The notes under the pieces are model-generated. The model was not told where the DNA came from, made no database searches, and saw only the letters and a program-made list of their open reading frames with translations. A program made the translations under genes and the position numbers. DNA of 64,000 nucleotides from JAAEPI01 sp965212145 (GTDB taxonomy: Bacteria; Bacteroidota; Bacteroidia; Cytophagales; Cyclobacteriaceae), in the NCBI GenBank assembly GCA_965212145.1, contig CBDBUY010000009.1, positions 186,001-250,000 on the forward strand, in the 5' to 3' direction. Within the stretch, counting starts at the first letter, position 1. Each line of letters starts with the position of its first letter. Positions 16,809 through 25,399 of the stretch are shown here, piece by piece.

Positions 16809-18445
16809 TATAGCTCCTTGTAGTATTGATCGGCCATTCGCTCACTGGTGAATTCTGGCACCACATCATCCATGTTATTGAAGGTGATCTCTTGCCACTT
16901 TTTACTGTTGCCGTAATACGTCGGAATCACCTTGTCTTCAAGAATCTCATACAGGTTTGTGCTGTCTGCAAGGTCCTGGTCTTCCGTAGGAAGTCGATAA
17001 TCGACTTCAGGAAGCACGAAACAATTCACCCCATCTTTTTGGAATTCTGGAATCCAGCCGTCGTTCACCGAAACATTGACCGAACCATTCATGGCTGCCG
17101 TCATCCCACTTGTTCCTGAGGCTTCCCGAGTAATTCTTGGGTTATTCAACCAAACGTCCGATCCTTTTTTTAGTTTGCTGGAAAGTTGGATTTCGTATCC
17201 AACCATGACCGCAAGATTAGCTTTACCCCGAGCGTAATCAATGAGTTTATTGAAAACAGCAATCGCTCCAAAATCTTTGGGATATGGTTTTCCTGCCCAA
17301 ATGATCTGGATAGGGTACTTCTCATTGGCAATGAGCCGTTCGAAACGTTCCATGTCGTACATCAAAAGATCTGCTCGCTTGTACTCAGCAAATCTCCGAG
17401 CCCACACGACCGTGAGGACATCTGGGTCCATCAGCTTTCCGGTTTGATTTAGAACCTCCATGAAAAGCTCCTCTTTCAGTTCCCTTTTTCTAGCTTGATA
17501 CAATTTGCCATCTCTTTTTTCGAGAGACTCCAATAAGGTTTTGTCTTGCCAAAATCCTTGATGTTGAGCATTGGTGATCGGAATGATCTCACTGATCCCC
17601 TCAAAGCTTTTCCACATGTCTTGTGACACTTTCGCGTGAAGTTTGGAAACAGCATTGGACTTTTTCGCCATTCTAAGTGCAGAAACGGTGTAGCTTATCA
17701 AACCACCTTCTACCATTTCTTCTTGAAGTTCCTCGTCCGTTAATGTCCGCCCGAAAAATCCAAACTGATTCAGAAACAGGCCATCGTGCTCCTCATTTCC
17801 TGCTTTTTCTGGCGTGTGAGTGGTGAAAACCATCTGGTCTCTAATCACTCCTTGGTCTTTTAGATAATAGAATGCCGGGAGTGCGTGCCCTTCGTTTAGA
17901 TGGTAGATGTCTGAACCACCTAAAGCCTCGACAATCTTTGCTCCCCCGATTCCGAGAACGATGCTCTGAGCAATTCGAGTTGCTTCATTGGAATCGTATA
18001 AATGATCTGTGATCGTCCGAGACACGTGATCATTTCCTTCTACATCTGTTGTCAATAAGTACATTGGTGCGGTTCCGAATATTTCCGGCTTGAGCACCAT
18101 TGCTCGTACACGCACTTCCGGATTGTTCATGATCTGCACCTTGACCTCAATACCTGAGTCCTCCAGAAACGTATAGTTCTTCTCAATGAAACTGGTTTGG
18201 AGCGTTCGATCTTGATTTCTAGCTTGATCGTAATACCCGTATTTCCAAAGCATACCAATTCCGATCATGTTCTGCTTCAGGTCAAAGGCGCTTCGCATGT
18301 GAGAGCCGGCCAAGAAGCCCAATCCTCCGGAGTATATTTTTAGTCCCTGATGGATGCCGAACTCCATGCTGAAGTAAGCGACTTTCTTGTCGTATTTTTT
18401 GGCTGGTTTATATGGATGATACCACTTGTTGTATTTGCTGGTCAT
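16805..18445 (-). CDS. Alpha-glucan phosphorylase family protein (GT35), PLP lysine replaced
   Basis: 546 residues, short for the family (usual 700-850). Visible are YSGGLGFLAGSHMRSA (N-terminal glycine-rich motif), HLNEGHALPAFYYL, the GT-B motif RRFAEYKRADLL, and near the C-terminus EASGTSGMTAAMNGSVN. In characterised glycogen and maltodextrin phosphorylases the equivalent of Thr449 in GTSGMT is the lysine that binds pyridoxal phosphate; here the codon is ACG. So the fold is glucan phosphorylase, but PLP chemistry may be absent. It could still bind or regulate glucan, or use a different mechanism. The start is ATG 18445. No other glycogen gene lies nearby. Confidence 0.82.
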   Translation of the reverse strand: MTSKYNKWYHPYKPAKKYDKKVAYFSMEFGIHQGLKIYSGGLGFLAGSHMRSAFDLKQNMIGIGMLWKYGYYDQARNQDRTLQTSFIEKNYTFLEDSGIEVKVQIMNNPEVRVRAMVLKPEIFGTAPMYLLTTDVEGNDHVSRTITDHLYDSNEATRIAQSIVLGIGGAKIVEALGGSDIYHLNEGHALPAFYYLKDQGVIRDQMVFTTHTPEKAGNEEHDGLFLNQFGFFGRTLTDEELQEEMVEGGLISYTVSALRMAKKSNAVSKLHAKVSQDMWKSFEGISEIIPITNAQHQGFWQDKTLLESLEKRDGKLYQARKRELKEELFMEVLNQTGKLMDPDVLTVVWARRFAEYKRADLLMYDMERFERLIANEKYPIQIIWAGKPYPKDFGAIAVFNKLIDYARGKANLAVMVGYEIQLSSKLKKGSDVWLNNPRITREASGTSGMTAAMNGSVNVSVNDGWIPEFQKDGVNCFVLPEVDYRLPTEDQDLADSTNLYEILEDKVIPTYYGNSKKWQEITFNNMDDVVPEFTSERMADQYYKELY

Positions 18446-18502
18446 TGTATTCGTTTTTCAAAAATCGCTGCGAAAATAGCGTAAGAATTTAGGATTCAAA
18501 GG

Positions 18503-18528
18503 TCTGAAAATCAGCACTTATTTTCAGA
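18503..18528. repeat. Inverted repeat upstream of the phosphorylase gene
   Basis: Arms TCTGAAAAT and ATTTTCAGA, perfect 9 bp with an 8-base spacer, between the phosphorylase start and the next gene. There is no T run, so it is more like an operator or mRNA hairpin than a terminator. No known factor is assigned. Confidence 0.4.
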
Positions 18529-18579
18529 AATATGCCTCCCTGTGAAGTTTAAAGGATTGCAAACGATTGAGTAGAAAAA

Positions 18580-19077
18580 TCAATAGTTGTACTCGCACTG
18601 CAGACTTTCTGCGATTTTTTGAAAAATGGGGAATTGATCCTCGACGTTTTCCTTTGGGATGGCAACCAATATATACCAAACCTGACCTTCCTTAAGGAAG
18701 ATATATTCCGAGTTTTTCATTTTCACTCCATCACTTTTCGAATCATAATCCACCCGGTAACATATAACGCCATCGATTTGTAATTCATGCGTGTCTCTAT
18801 GCTTGAAGCCGGGAATTTCAGGATAAGAAAAAGTCAAACGTGTATCCACGATTTCACCCAATTCTCGAGGAGTATTTTCATTGTAGTAAGTCAGGGTTAG
18901 CTGACTGTTTTCCCATTTCGGATTGAATACGTGAAAATAGTATTCGTCGTTTTGGGTTTTCCATTTTCTCGGAATCTCAAGAGAAAATTTGATGTCAGGG
19001 TCGGTGATCGTGGTTCTCTTCTGCGCTAGAATGTTCAGGGAAAGGAGAATTCCAATGACCGTCAAGGAGATTTTCAT
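18580..19077 (-). CDS. Secreted PsbP-like or DUF1795-type protein
   Basis: 165 residues with a signal peptide (MKISLTVIGILLSLNILAQ). The mature part, KFSLEIPRKWKTQN...FHVFNPKWENSQLTLTYY, resembles small beta-sandwich proteins of the PsbP/DUF1795 kind found in many bacteria; the exact family is uncertain. It begins 36 bases after the TonB receptor gene and is probably co-transcribed with it. Function unknown. Confidence 0.7.
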   Translation of the reverse strand: MKISLTVIGILLSLNILAQKRTTITDPDIKFSLEIPRKWKTQNDEYYFHVFNPKWENSQLTLTYYNENTPRELGEIVDTRLTFSYPEIPGFKHRDTHELQIDGVICYRVDYDSKSDGVKMKNSEYIFLKEGQVWYILVAIPKENVEDQFPIFQKIAESLQCEYNY

Positions 19078-19113
19078 TAGGTCAAATTACGAGAACTAAT
19101 GGAATGAAGTTTA

Positions 19114-21372
19114 CTAATTCTTAGCTGAGGTCCATCTGATGCCCAAATAGAACTCACGTCCATGGATAGGAGAGTAAGCGTAAGCTGTATCGAATCGATC
19201 ACTAAAACCGGGATTCGAACCAGGGTCGTTGAATCCAACCAGAGGCGACCAGGGCTGAACATAACTGAACAAATTCTGAATGCCGCCATAGACTGAGAAG
19301 CCACCCTTGAAGTTTTTATTTACTTGAATGTTGTGAATCGCGAATGGCTTAGACTCCGTTGGACGTGGGGTTTCAAGCTGGTTGCCTGATTCGTCCAAAT
19401 CATATACTTCAGGCAGAGCCATGGTACCTGTGAAGCGAGCAGTGTAGGCGAGCGTCCATCCGGACGCCTTCATTTGGTAGTTTGAAGTGAAAACACCCGA
19501 CCATCGTGTAGCGAACTCAATATCTCTGGTCTGCCCATTTTCATTTTCGGTGACCTCCTGAAAGTTCACCCCTAGATTGAAAGCCACAGGGAAATCAAAA
19601 TCCTGCTGAATGGAAACTCCGATTCCCTTGCTCACGGCAAAACCGTCCGTATTGGCGTATATTATTTCGTTCGGACTGATGTCGTAATCCGGAGTGATTT
19701 TGTTCGTAAAATGGGTGTAGTAAGCATCGATATCCACCATGCCCTGGCTTCTTCCCAAGTTAAAAACATGATTCAGGTTCAGTGAGAAATTGTATGATTC
19801 TTCAGGTCTTAGTTCCTCGGCAATGACCACCTCTCGCTGACCTGTGACAAAGGCGTGATCCTCCGTGAACAGATTTACAACTCTGAAGCCCGTTCCGAAA
19901 TTCGTTCTCAGGGTTGTCCAGTCTCCAGGCTTGAACTTGGTGCTTAGGCGAGGGGCTAGTATGGTCCCGTGATCTTTGTAATGATCCAGTCGAGTACCGG
20001 TCAATAGGGTGAATTTGTCACTGATGGCCCATTCATCCTGGATGAAAATTCCAGGAATGTACTGTTTGTCTGGATGAGTAGCGCCATTGGATTCCGTGGC
20101 GATTGTGTTGTCATCATAAACTTGAAATCTGTTGGTCAATCCTGCTGTGAGATCATGAGATCCAAGTGTATTTCCCCAGACTAAGTTTGAGAAAATTATA
20201 TCCTGAGAAGCCGTGTAATGGTCAGCACCATAGTAACTGTCCTGATGATGCGTGCTAGCTGAAAAATCCAATTTGAAATTAGTCGGAAGTTCATAAGTCC
20301 CGAAGATCTCGAACCGATTAGTATAGATACTTTCACCATAGACCTGATCACTGCCTCTCAGTCTCCGATAATTCCGATTGTTCAGGAATTCGGCCACTCC
20401 ATTTCTACGATCTTCATAATAATATTTTCCTGCGAGGCTAAACCGCTTTCCTGACGTTCGATGAATGTTCCATTTGGTGAAAAATGAAACTCTGTCCAGA
20501 TTGATGTTGTCTCCAAAACCATCACCATTTTCATCATCGAAATCATTGATGTAGGCATAATTTATCCCGACAAAACCTGAAGATTTCCCAACTCTGGGAG
20601 CCACGGAAATGTTACCAAAAGTCTCCAGGTGGGTGGTTCCCATAACATCAACTGAGAATGTCGGCTGGTTTTCGGGATTTTTGGTGATGATGTTTATGAC
20701 GCCCGCTACTGCCTCCGATCCATATAGTGTAGATGAAGGCCCTTTGATCACTTCAAATCGCTCGATCATCATGCTGGGGATGCCATTCAGGCCATAAACA
20801 GAGGCCAGGTTTCCGTAAATTGGAGTGCCGTCCATTAGGACCGCCGTATACGGCCCAGGTAAGCCATTTATCGAAATGCTGTTTGTAAAGCAAACCCCAC
20901 AGGCCACTACCTCCTGAACTCCATTGACCAGGGAAATTCCCTCGACAATGCTAGTGGCAGCTGCTGGGGTGTAAGTGGCCAGATAATCACTTGTGATAAC
21001 GTCAATTTTCACAGGCGACTGGGAGACATAAGTCGGCTGCATGGTACCTGTGACCACAACTTCATCAATAGTCAACGCGCTCTCAGTAATCTTTAAGCTG
21101 AGATTGAGATTGCCAGAACCCACGTTGATCGATTCTTTGAGGGGCTTGAATCCGATAAATCGGACTTCTAAGTCGTACGTTCCTGCTGGAACATTCTGAA
21201 ACGAAAAATTCCCGTTGGCATCAGTAGTTGTGCCGAATTCCGTTTCTAAGATTTGCACGGTCGCACCCGGCACCCCTTCGCCATCCGATGAAACGACTCC
21301 ATCTACCATAGTTTGTGTAAACCCAAGTGCCGGGATTACACTCAGAATTAATATGGTGATTGTTCGTAACAT
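19114..21372 (-). CDS. TonB-dependent receptor with carboxypeptidase-regulatory domain
   Basis: 752 residues: signal peptide, CarboxypepD_reg domain (about 22-105, GVPGATVQILETEFGTTTDA), TonB box-like spacer, plug (about 110-240, with VVACGVCFTN, VLMDGTPIYGN and VIKGPSSTLYGSEAVAGVIN), then a long barrel ending GIRWTSAKN. It moves a ligand across the outer membrane using TonB energy. A perfect 26-bp palindrome of DtxR/MntR type lies 42 bases before its start, near the promoter box TATATTTG, which suggests iron or manganese control; the cargo itself is unknown. A CxxC pair in the plug is unusual. Confidence 0.92.
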   Translation of the reverse strand: MLRTITILILSVIPALGFTQTMVDGVVSSDGEGVPGATVQILETEFGTTTDANGNFSFQNVPAGTYDLEVRFIGFKPLKESINVGSGNLNLSLKITESALTIDEVVVTGTMQPTYVSQSPVKIDVITSDYLATYTPAAATSIVEGISLVNGVQEVVACGVCFTNSISINGLPGPYTAVLMDGTPIYGNLASVYGLNGIPSMMIERFEVIKGPSSTLYGSEAVAGVINIITKNPENQPTFSVDVMGTTHLETFGNISVAPRVGKSSGFVGINYAYINDFDDENGDGFGDNINLDRVSFFTKWNIHRTSGKRFSLAGKYYYEDRRNGVAEFLNNRNYRRLRGSDQVYGESIYTNRFEIFGTYELPTNFKLDFSASTHHQDSYYGADHYTASQDIIFSNLVWGNTLGSHDLTAGLTNRFQVYDDNTIATESNGATHPDKQYIPGIFIQDEWAISDKFTLLTGTRLDHYKDHGTILAPRLSTKFKPGDWTTLRTNFGTGFRVVNLFTEDHAFVTGQREVVIAEELRPEESYNFSLNLNHVFNLGRSQGMVDIDAYYTHFTNKITPDYDISPNEIIYANTDGFAVSKGIGVSIQQDFDFPVAFNLGVNFQEVTENENGQTRDIEFATRWSGVFTSNYQMKASGWTLAYTARFTGTMALPEVYDLDESGNQLETPRPTESKPFAIHNIQVNKNFKGGFSVYGGIQNLFSYVQPWSPLVGFNDPGSNPGFSDRFDTAYAYSPIHGREFYLGIRWTSAKN

Positions 21373-21386
21373 CTATTTCGGTGGCA

Positions 21387-21394
21387 CAAATATA
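21387..21394 (-). promoter_or_regulatory. -7 box of the TonB receptor gene
   Basis: TATATTTG on the minus strand, exact TAnnTTTG, 14 bases before the receptor ATG. The 26-bp palindrome begins 20 bases further upstream, over the expected -33 region. Confidence 0.5.
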
Positions 21395-21414
21395 ATAATT
21401 AGTAATAACAAAAT

Positions 21415-21440
21415 AAATTTTTAGATTAATCTAAAAATTT
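21415..21440. promoter_or_regulatory. Perfect 26-bp palindrome, DtxR/MntR-type operator
   Basis: Dyad symmetry over 26 bases centred on TTTAGATTAATCTAAA, extended on both sides by A/T runs. The core has the TTAG...CTAA layout of DtxR/IdeR/MntR boxes. It lies between the TonB receptor and a divergent small gene, with a perfect -7 for the receptor (21387-21394) and a one-mismatch box TGTCTTTG (21447-21454) for the other side. No DtxR-family gene is in the window, so the regulator is elsewhere. Confidence 0.68.
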
Positions 21441-21493
21441 CGTAATTGTCTTTGAATAAACCTTGTCTTATCATTGCCGAAATTTTGAAAAAG

Positions 21494-21940
21494 ATGAAAA
21501 GACTATTGATTCTATTTTTTGTGATCTCGATGTTCACGGCCGAGGCACAGACACAGCAGTTGGAATGGAAAAAAGGGACTTTGTGGGTTGACGGAAAGGG
21601 TGTTCAGGCTAAAAACTGGGAAAGCCATTTCACTAATACTGAAGCACTTGCTTATGCTAAAAAAGCCAAGGCCAATGCAGGCCCTGCGAATGCACTTGCA
21701 TTTGTGGGAGGTTTTCTTATTGGTTGGCCTATTGGAACTGCCATTGGTGGAGGTGAGCCTGAATGGGCAATGGCTGGTGCAGGTGCCGGGATCATTGTAG
21801 TGGCCTTACCGCTGATATCCGCAACAAAAAAGAACATGCAGAAGGCAATTCAATTAGAGAAGGGTGCAAATGTGTCCGGATCGGCCCGTTTGGATTTTGA
21901 AATGGACAAGAATGGAATTGGCTTGGCTTTGAAATTCTAG
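21494..21940 (+). CDS. Small secreted or membrane protein with glycine-rich segment
   Basis: 148 residues from ATG 21494 (MKRLLILFFVISMFTAEAQ signal peptide); an upstream in-frame start at 21446 is less likely because it places a hydrophilic stretch before the signal. The middle contains ALAFVGGFLIGWPIGTAIGGG and MAGAGAGIIVVALPLI, a glycine-zipper-like hydrophobic pair, suggesting membrane insertion or oligomers. It shares the palindromic control region with the TonB receptor. Function unknown. Its stop overlaps the next gene's stop by 4 bases (CTAG). Confidence 0.65.
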   Translation: MKRLLILFFVISMFTAEAQTQQLEWKKGTLWVDGKGVQAKNWESHFTNTEALAYAKKAKANAGPANALAFVGGFLIGWPIGTAIGGGEPEWAMAGAGAGIIVVALPLISATKKNMQKAIQLEKGANVSGSARLDFEMDKNGIGLALKF

Positions 21941-22596
21941 TTCTCAGATCCCATCATCTGAAAACCGATTTTTTGGCCCGTCCCTGCCTTAGCAGACATG
22001 GACTGCAACTCACCCATTTGAATTTGTCGTATACTGGAGATCGGGGTGGCCACTAGGTCGGTTTCGATGGAGACCTGGAATAAAATGGTCAATAATTCAT
22101 CCAGATCAGCGTCACTGAATTTGTCTTGCGAGAGATTAGCATATCGGTAACGCAGCTGTTGGCCCTCCACAAAATACCGCTCTTCCACATTCATCATGAT
22201 TCGAGCTATCAAGTATCCGCTATCATGAACGCGATTGTACTTGTAACTATCGGCCATGAAATTGTAGACGTTGATTTGACCGAGATACCTGCGAAGTGGT
22301 TCCTGATTTACATAGTCAGTTTGTATATAGCCGTGATTGTCAGGAAGTGTGACCACATTGGAGTGCATCAGGAATACGATCAGGTCCCCGGCGATTTTCA
22401 CCTGTATCTCGAACTCCCCTTTTCTCTCTACGCTAAACGACAGTTCCTCGGAATCAGCCCTCTTTTCAAGTTCCTTCACCAGTTCTAGGGATCGTTTCTC
22501 TATTTTGTCAAAGAGTACTTTGGTTTGGTGAAATATCAGACTTTTTGATTTGGATTTTGACACCAAGAGCGATGAGATTTTATCAAGACCTTCCAT
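21937..22596 (-). CDS. Conserved hypothetical protein
   Basis: 219 residues, no signal peptide or membrane segment. N-terminus rich in K and S, a helical stretch KTKVLFDKIEKRSLELVKEL, then a beta-rich middle (VERKGEFEIQVKIAGDLIVF, DNHGYIQTDYV). The tail contains ATPISSIRQIQMGEL. I recognise no family. It ends tail-to-tail with the small glycine-rich protein and starts 84 bases from the divergent hydrolase gene. Confidence 0.7.
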   Translation of the reverse strand: MEGLDKISSLLVSKSKSKSLIFHQTKVLFDKIEKRSLELVKELEKRADSEELSFSVERKGEFEIQVKIAGDLIVFLMHSNVVTLPDNHGYIQTDYVNQEPLRRYLGQINVYNFMADSYKYNRVHDSGYLIARIMMNVEERYFVEGQQLRYRYANLSQDKFSDADLDELLTILFQVSIETDLVATPISSIRQIQMGELQSMSAKAGTGQKIGFQMMGSEN

Positions 22597-22679
22597 GTTA
22601 ATCTTTTTGTTTGGGTAATATTATGCAGTAATGTGGAAAAAGATATTCTCAAGACTTTAGACCATTTAATTGATAAACA

Positions 22680-23345
22680 ATGAGAAAGTTATTTTTGGTT
22701 TTAATCTTATCAGGAACATTTGCGATGGCACAGGATAAAATTGATTATTTGGCGCTTGGAGACTCTTACACGATTGGGGAGGCGGTTCCCGAAGAGGATC
22801 GATGGCCAGTCCAACTTGTTGAGCGGTTGAGGAAAAAGGGCATAGAGATCAATGACCCAACGATCGTAGCTACGACAGGTTGGACGACTGATGAATTGCA
22901 AAGCGCTCTTTCAAGGGTCAGACTCGCCGGAAATTATAAGTTGGTTTCTCTTCTCATCGGCGTGAACAATCAATACCGCGGCTATCCGATTGCCCAATAT
23001 AGAAAAGAGTTTTCAGAGTTGCTGGATCAGGCCATTTCGTTGGCTGGAGGTGATCCGGACAATGTCTTTGTCGTTTCTATTCCAGATTACGGGATGACTC
23101 CATTTGCCAAGAACAGGGGGCTTGATCCTGGCAAGATTGCGAGGGAATTGGATGAGTATAATTCCATCGCAGAAGAGGTTTCGGCTTCTGAGGAAGTTAG
23201 ATTTTTTGAAATCACCGAATGGTCTCGAAAGGCCGAAAACGATCCATCGCTGATTGCGCCTGATGGGCTGCATCCTTCTGGGAAAATGTACAAAAATTGG
23301 GTGGACACCTGTTTTAAATCGGTTTGCAAGGAATTGAAGAACTAA
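22680..23345 (+). CDS. SGNH/GDSL family hydrolase (esterase or lysophospholipase-like)
   Basis: 221 residues with signal peptide (MRKLFLVLILSGTFAMAQ). Catalytic serine in block I ALGDSYTIGE, the Gly/Asn blocks around ATTGWTTDEL and IGVNNQYRG, and the Asp-His pair in DGLHPSG near residue 201. The family removes acyl groups from lipids, polysaccharides or peptidoglycan-linked sugars; the precise substrate is unknown. The signal peptide places it in the periplasm or outside. Confidence 0.9.
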   Translation: MRKLFLVLILSGTFAMAQDKIDYLALGDSYTIGEAVPEEDRWPVQLVERLRKKGIEINDPTIVATTGWTTDELQSALSRVRLAGNYKLVSLLIGVNNQYRGYPIAQYRKEFSELLDQAISLAGGDPDNVFVVSIPDYGMTPFAKNRGLDPGKIARELDEYNSIAEEVSASEEVRFFEITEWSRKAENDPSLIAPDGLHPSGKMYKNWVDTCFKSVCKELKN

Positions 23346-23359
23346 AATCGCAGATTGTT

Positions 23360-24793
23360 TTAGTCCTCATACAAATTGAGACATGATCTATCCAATTTTC
23401 TGGTTGGGTTGGCCATGAATTCCAGCATGACTTTAGTTCGACATTCTGCATTGCCACCACCATGTCCGCCTTCGTCCAAAACAAACAATTGTCCATTGCT
23501 TAGGTTATCCAAAAATAGGTGGCCATAGGCCGGTGGTGTAACAGGATCGTATTGATTGACAAAAATGATCGTTGGGATGGCAGAGTCCTGAAATAATCGT
23601 TGTTCTACGGGAAGGTTAGCTTCATGCCAAGACATTCCTGCCCGATAAAAAGCATCAAAAAAACCCATTCTAGCAGGGATCAGTTCATAATTACTGTATG
23701 ATTCAGCAATAACCGAATTGGTGTTATTGGGATCAAACTGCTCGTACTTTTCCACGGACATTAACATGGACAAATTGAGCTGTCCCGTCATTATATACTC
23801 GATTTTAATAACCTCGTCGATCAATTCACCTTTACGGTCTCTAAATGCACGAATTAGCGCTGGAGCCTTTTCACGTGAATCTGTCTGGTATAACATCCTT
23901 CTCAGGAGATATAGGCCATCCTGTATGTTAATTACAAATACACTGGTATCGCTTGTGGTAATTGCAAGTGGGCGTTGTTTCAGTGCCTCCACTGCTTCAA
24001 AATATTCCGATCTCAGATCTGGATAAATGGAATTGCAAGAATCGCTGGATGCACAAAACATCAAAATGCGGTCTAGAGCTGTCGAATAATTATTTAATCT
24101 GTTTAATAAGAAATCACCGCTCATTGGTGCGGGAGAATTATGTGTCACAGAATGTATAAATCCAGGAAACATATCCTGAACAACTCGGCCTAAACGAGTA
24201 CCATAGGATCCCCCCAATAAATTGTATTTTCCATATCCCAGATGCCGAAATAGCATCCCAACATCTCTGGCATTTTGAAAAGTATTGTAATCTTCGAGCT
24301 TAATCCCGGCCTCCAGGCACTTTTGTTTGTAATCGTTGATCAGGTCTACGGTTGCGTCCAGTTCTTCCTCCTCATCGAGATCCATGGCCAAAATATCAAA
24401 AGACTCAAATGACATGTCAGGCAGTGCGGACGAAAATCCAGTGCCTCGTTGATCGAAAAAGATGATGTCATGATCTTGGTTGAGTGGATGGTTTTTTATG
24501 CCATCCAATCCTTCTTTCACAATTGAATTCCCCCCGGGTCCACCTGAGAAATAAATGATTGGGTGTTTCTTAATGCTATCATTTTGAGCCTCGGAAATCA
24601 CATAGGTGATTTGAATGCTTTTACCATCTGGATTGTCGTGATCTTCAGGTACCAAAATGGCGCCAGCTTGTAATTCACTAGTTGCATCAAACCAAGGAAT
24701 ATTGTGTGCGGTTGTCTGAATCGAAGGTGGTTTCTTTTCCTTGCATGCACCAATTGTGAGCGCAGTGATAAGAATAAAAGCAAGTTTATTCAT
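23360..24793 (-). CDS. Alpha/beta hydrolase lipoprotein (S33, tripeptidyl aminopeptidase-like)
   Basis: 477 residues with a lipobox (LTIGAC, Cys17). The alpha/beta-hydrolase core shows the oxyanion region IYFSGGPGGNS, FFDQRGTGFS, the nucleophile elbow LGGSYGTRLG, and the C-terminal TAP-like part with NQYDPVTPPAYG (Asp) and EGGHGGG (His). Members of this family hydrolyse N-terminal peptides or prolyl bonds. The lid region is about 230-330. The stop of this gene and that of the hydrolase form an inverted repeat (ACTAAAA ... TTTTAGT, 23341-23364). The gene starts 7 bases after the upstream DUF4440-like gene, so both share an operon. Confidence 0.88.
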   Translation of the reverse strand: MNKLAFILITALTIGACKEKKPPSIQTTAHNIPWFDATSELQAGAILVPEDHDNPDGKSIQITYVISEAQNDSIKKHPIIYFSGGPGGNSIVKEGLDGIKNHPLNQDHDIIFFDQRGTGFSSALPDMSFESFDILAMDLDEEEELDATVDLINDYKQKCLEAGIKLEDYNTFQNARDVGMLFRHLGYGKYNLLGGSYGTRLGRVVQDMFPGFIHSVTHNSPAPMSGDFLLNRLNNYSTALDRILMFCASSDSCNSIYPDLRSEYFEAVEALKQRPLAITTSDTSVFVINIQDGLYLLRRMLYQTDSREKAPALIRAFRDRKGELIDEVIKIEYIMTGQLNLSMLMSVEKYEQFDPNNTNSVIAESYSNYELIPARMGFFDAFYRAGMSWHEANLPVEQRLFQDSAIPTIIFVNQYDPVTPPAYGHLFLDNLSNGQLFVLDEGGHGGGNAECRTKVMLEFMANPTRKLDRSCLNLYED

Positions 24794-24800
24794 TGTTCAG

Positions 24801-25271
24801 TTAATTAAAGATGCTAGTCAGGGTTGGATCAGAGTTCATGATGTCCACCACACATTTCCATGAATCACCTTCCTCCTTTTTCCAGATTTCTACGCCTTTG
24901 TGGAATGATTTGATATCGTTTCCAAGTGAATCCTGCATTTTGATGTAGACCTTGTTCAATACATAACCCAGATCTCCGCCTTTGGAAACATATGCTTCTG
25001 TAGGATTCCAGAAAAACTCTACATCTGCACCTTCTTCGGACTCCAGCATCTCTCGAATTTGATCATGCCCCTTAATAATTCCCATTCCTTCGGTCATTAC
25101 GACCGCATCTTTGGACCAGAAACTTAGAGTTTGCTCTGCATCGGCTGATTTAGCCGCTTCAGCCCATTCTTTGGAGATTTCCAGTAAGTTTTGAGCTTCT
25201 GCTTCTTGATCGATATATGTCGACTGGCAACCAAAAAATAGGACAAGGACGGGTAGAAATTGAATTTTCAT
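24801..25271 (-). CDS. NTF2-like (SnoaL/DUF4440-type) lipoprotein
   Basis: 156 residues with a lipobox (VLVLFFGC). The rest is a cone-shaped NTF2-like fold: ISKEWAEAAKSADAEQTLSFWSKDAVV, GHDQIREMLES, then the paired strands DLGYVLNKVYIKM and FHKGVEIWKKE. Such proteins bind small hydrophobic ligands or act as isomerase-like enzymes; a specific activity cannot be inferred. First gene of the pair with the S33-type hydrolase. Confidence 0.85.
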   Translation of the reverse strand: MKIQFLPVLVLFFGCQSTYIDQEAEAQNLLEISKEWAEAAKSADAEQTLSFWSKDAVVMTEGMGIIKGHDQIREMLESEEGADVEFFWNPTEAYVSKGGDLGYVLNKVYIKMQDSLGNDIKSFHKGVEIWKKEEGDSWKCVVDIMNSDPTLTSIFN

Positions 25272-25399
25272 ACGAAATATGGGTAAAAACAGCTCTCAAT
25301 ATACAGGATTTGACCCTGTAAGCGTTTTGCTCAAAATCCTTTACTATTTATAAAATAGGCCTAATTTAGGGGTCTAATCACCCGGTTTGCCTTTGTCAT

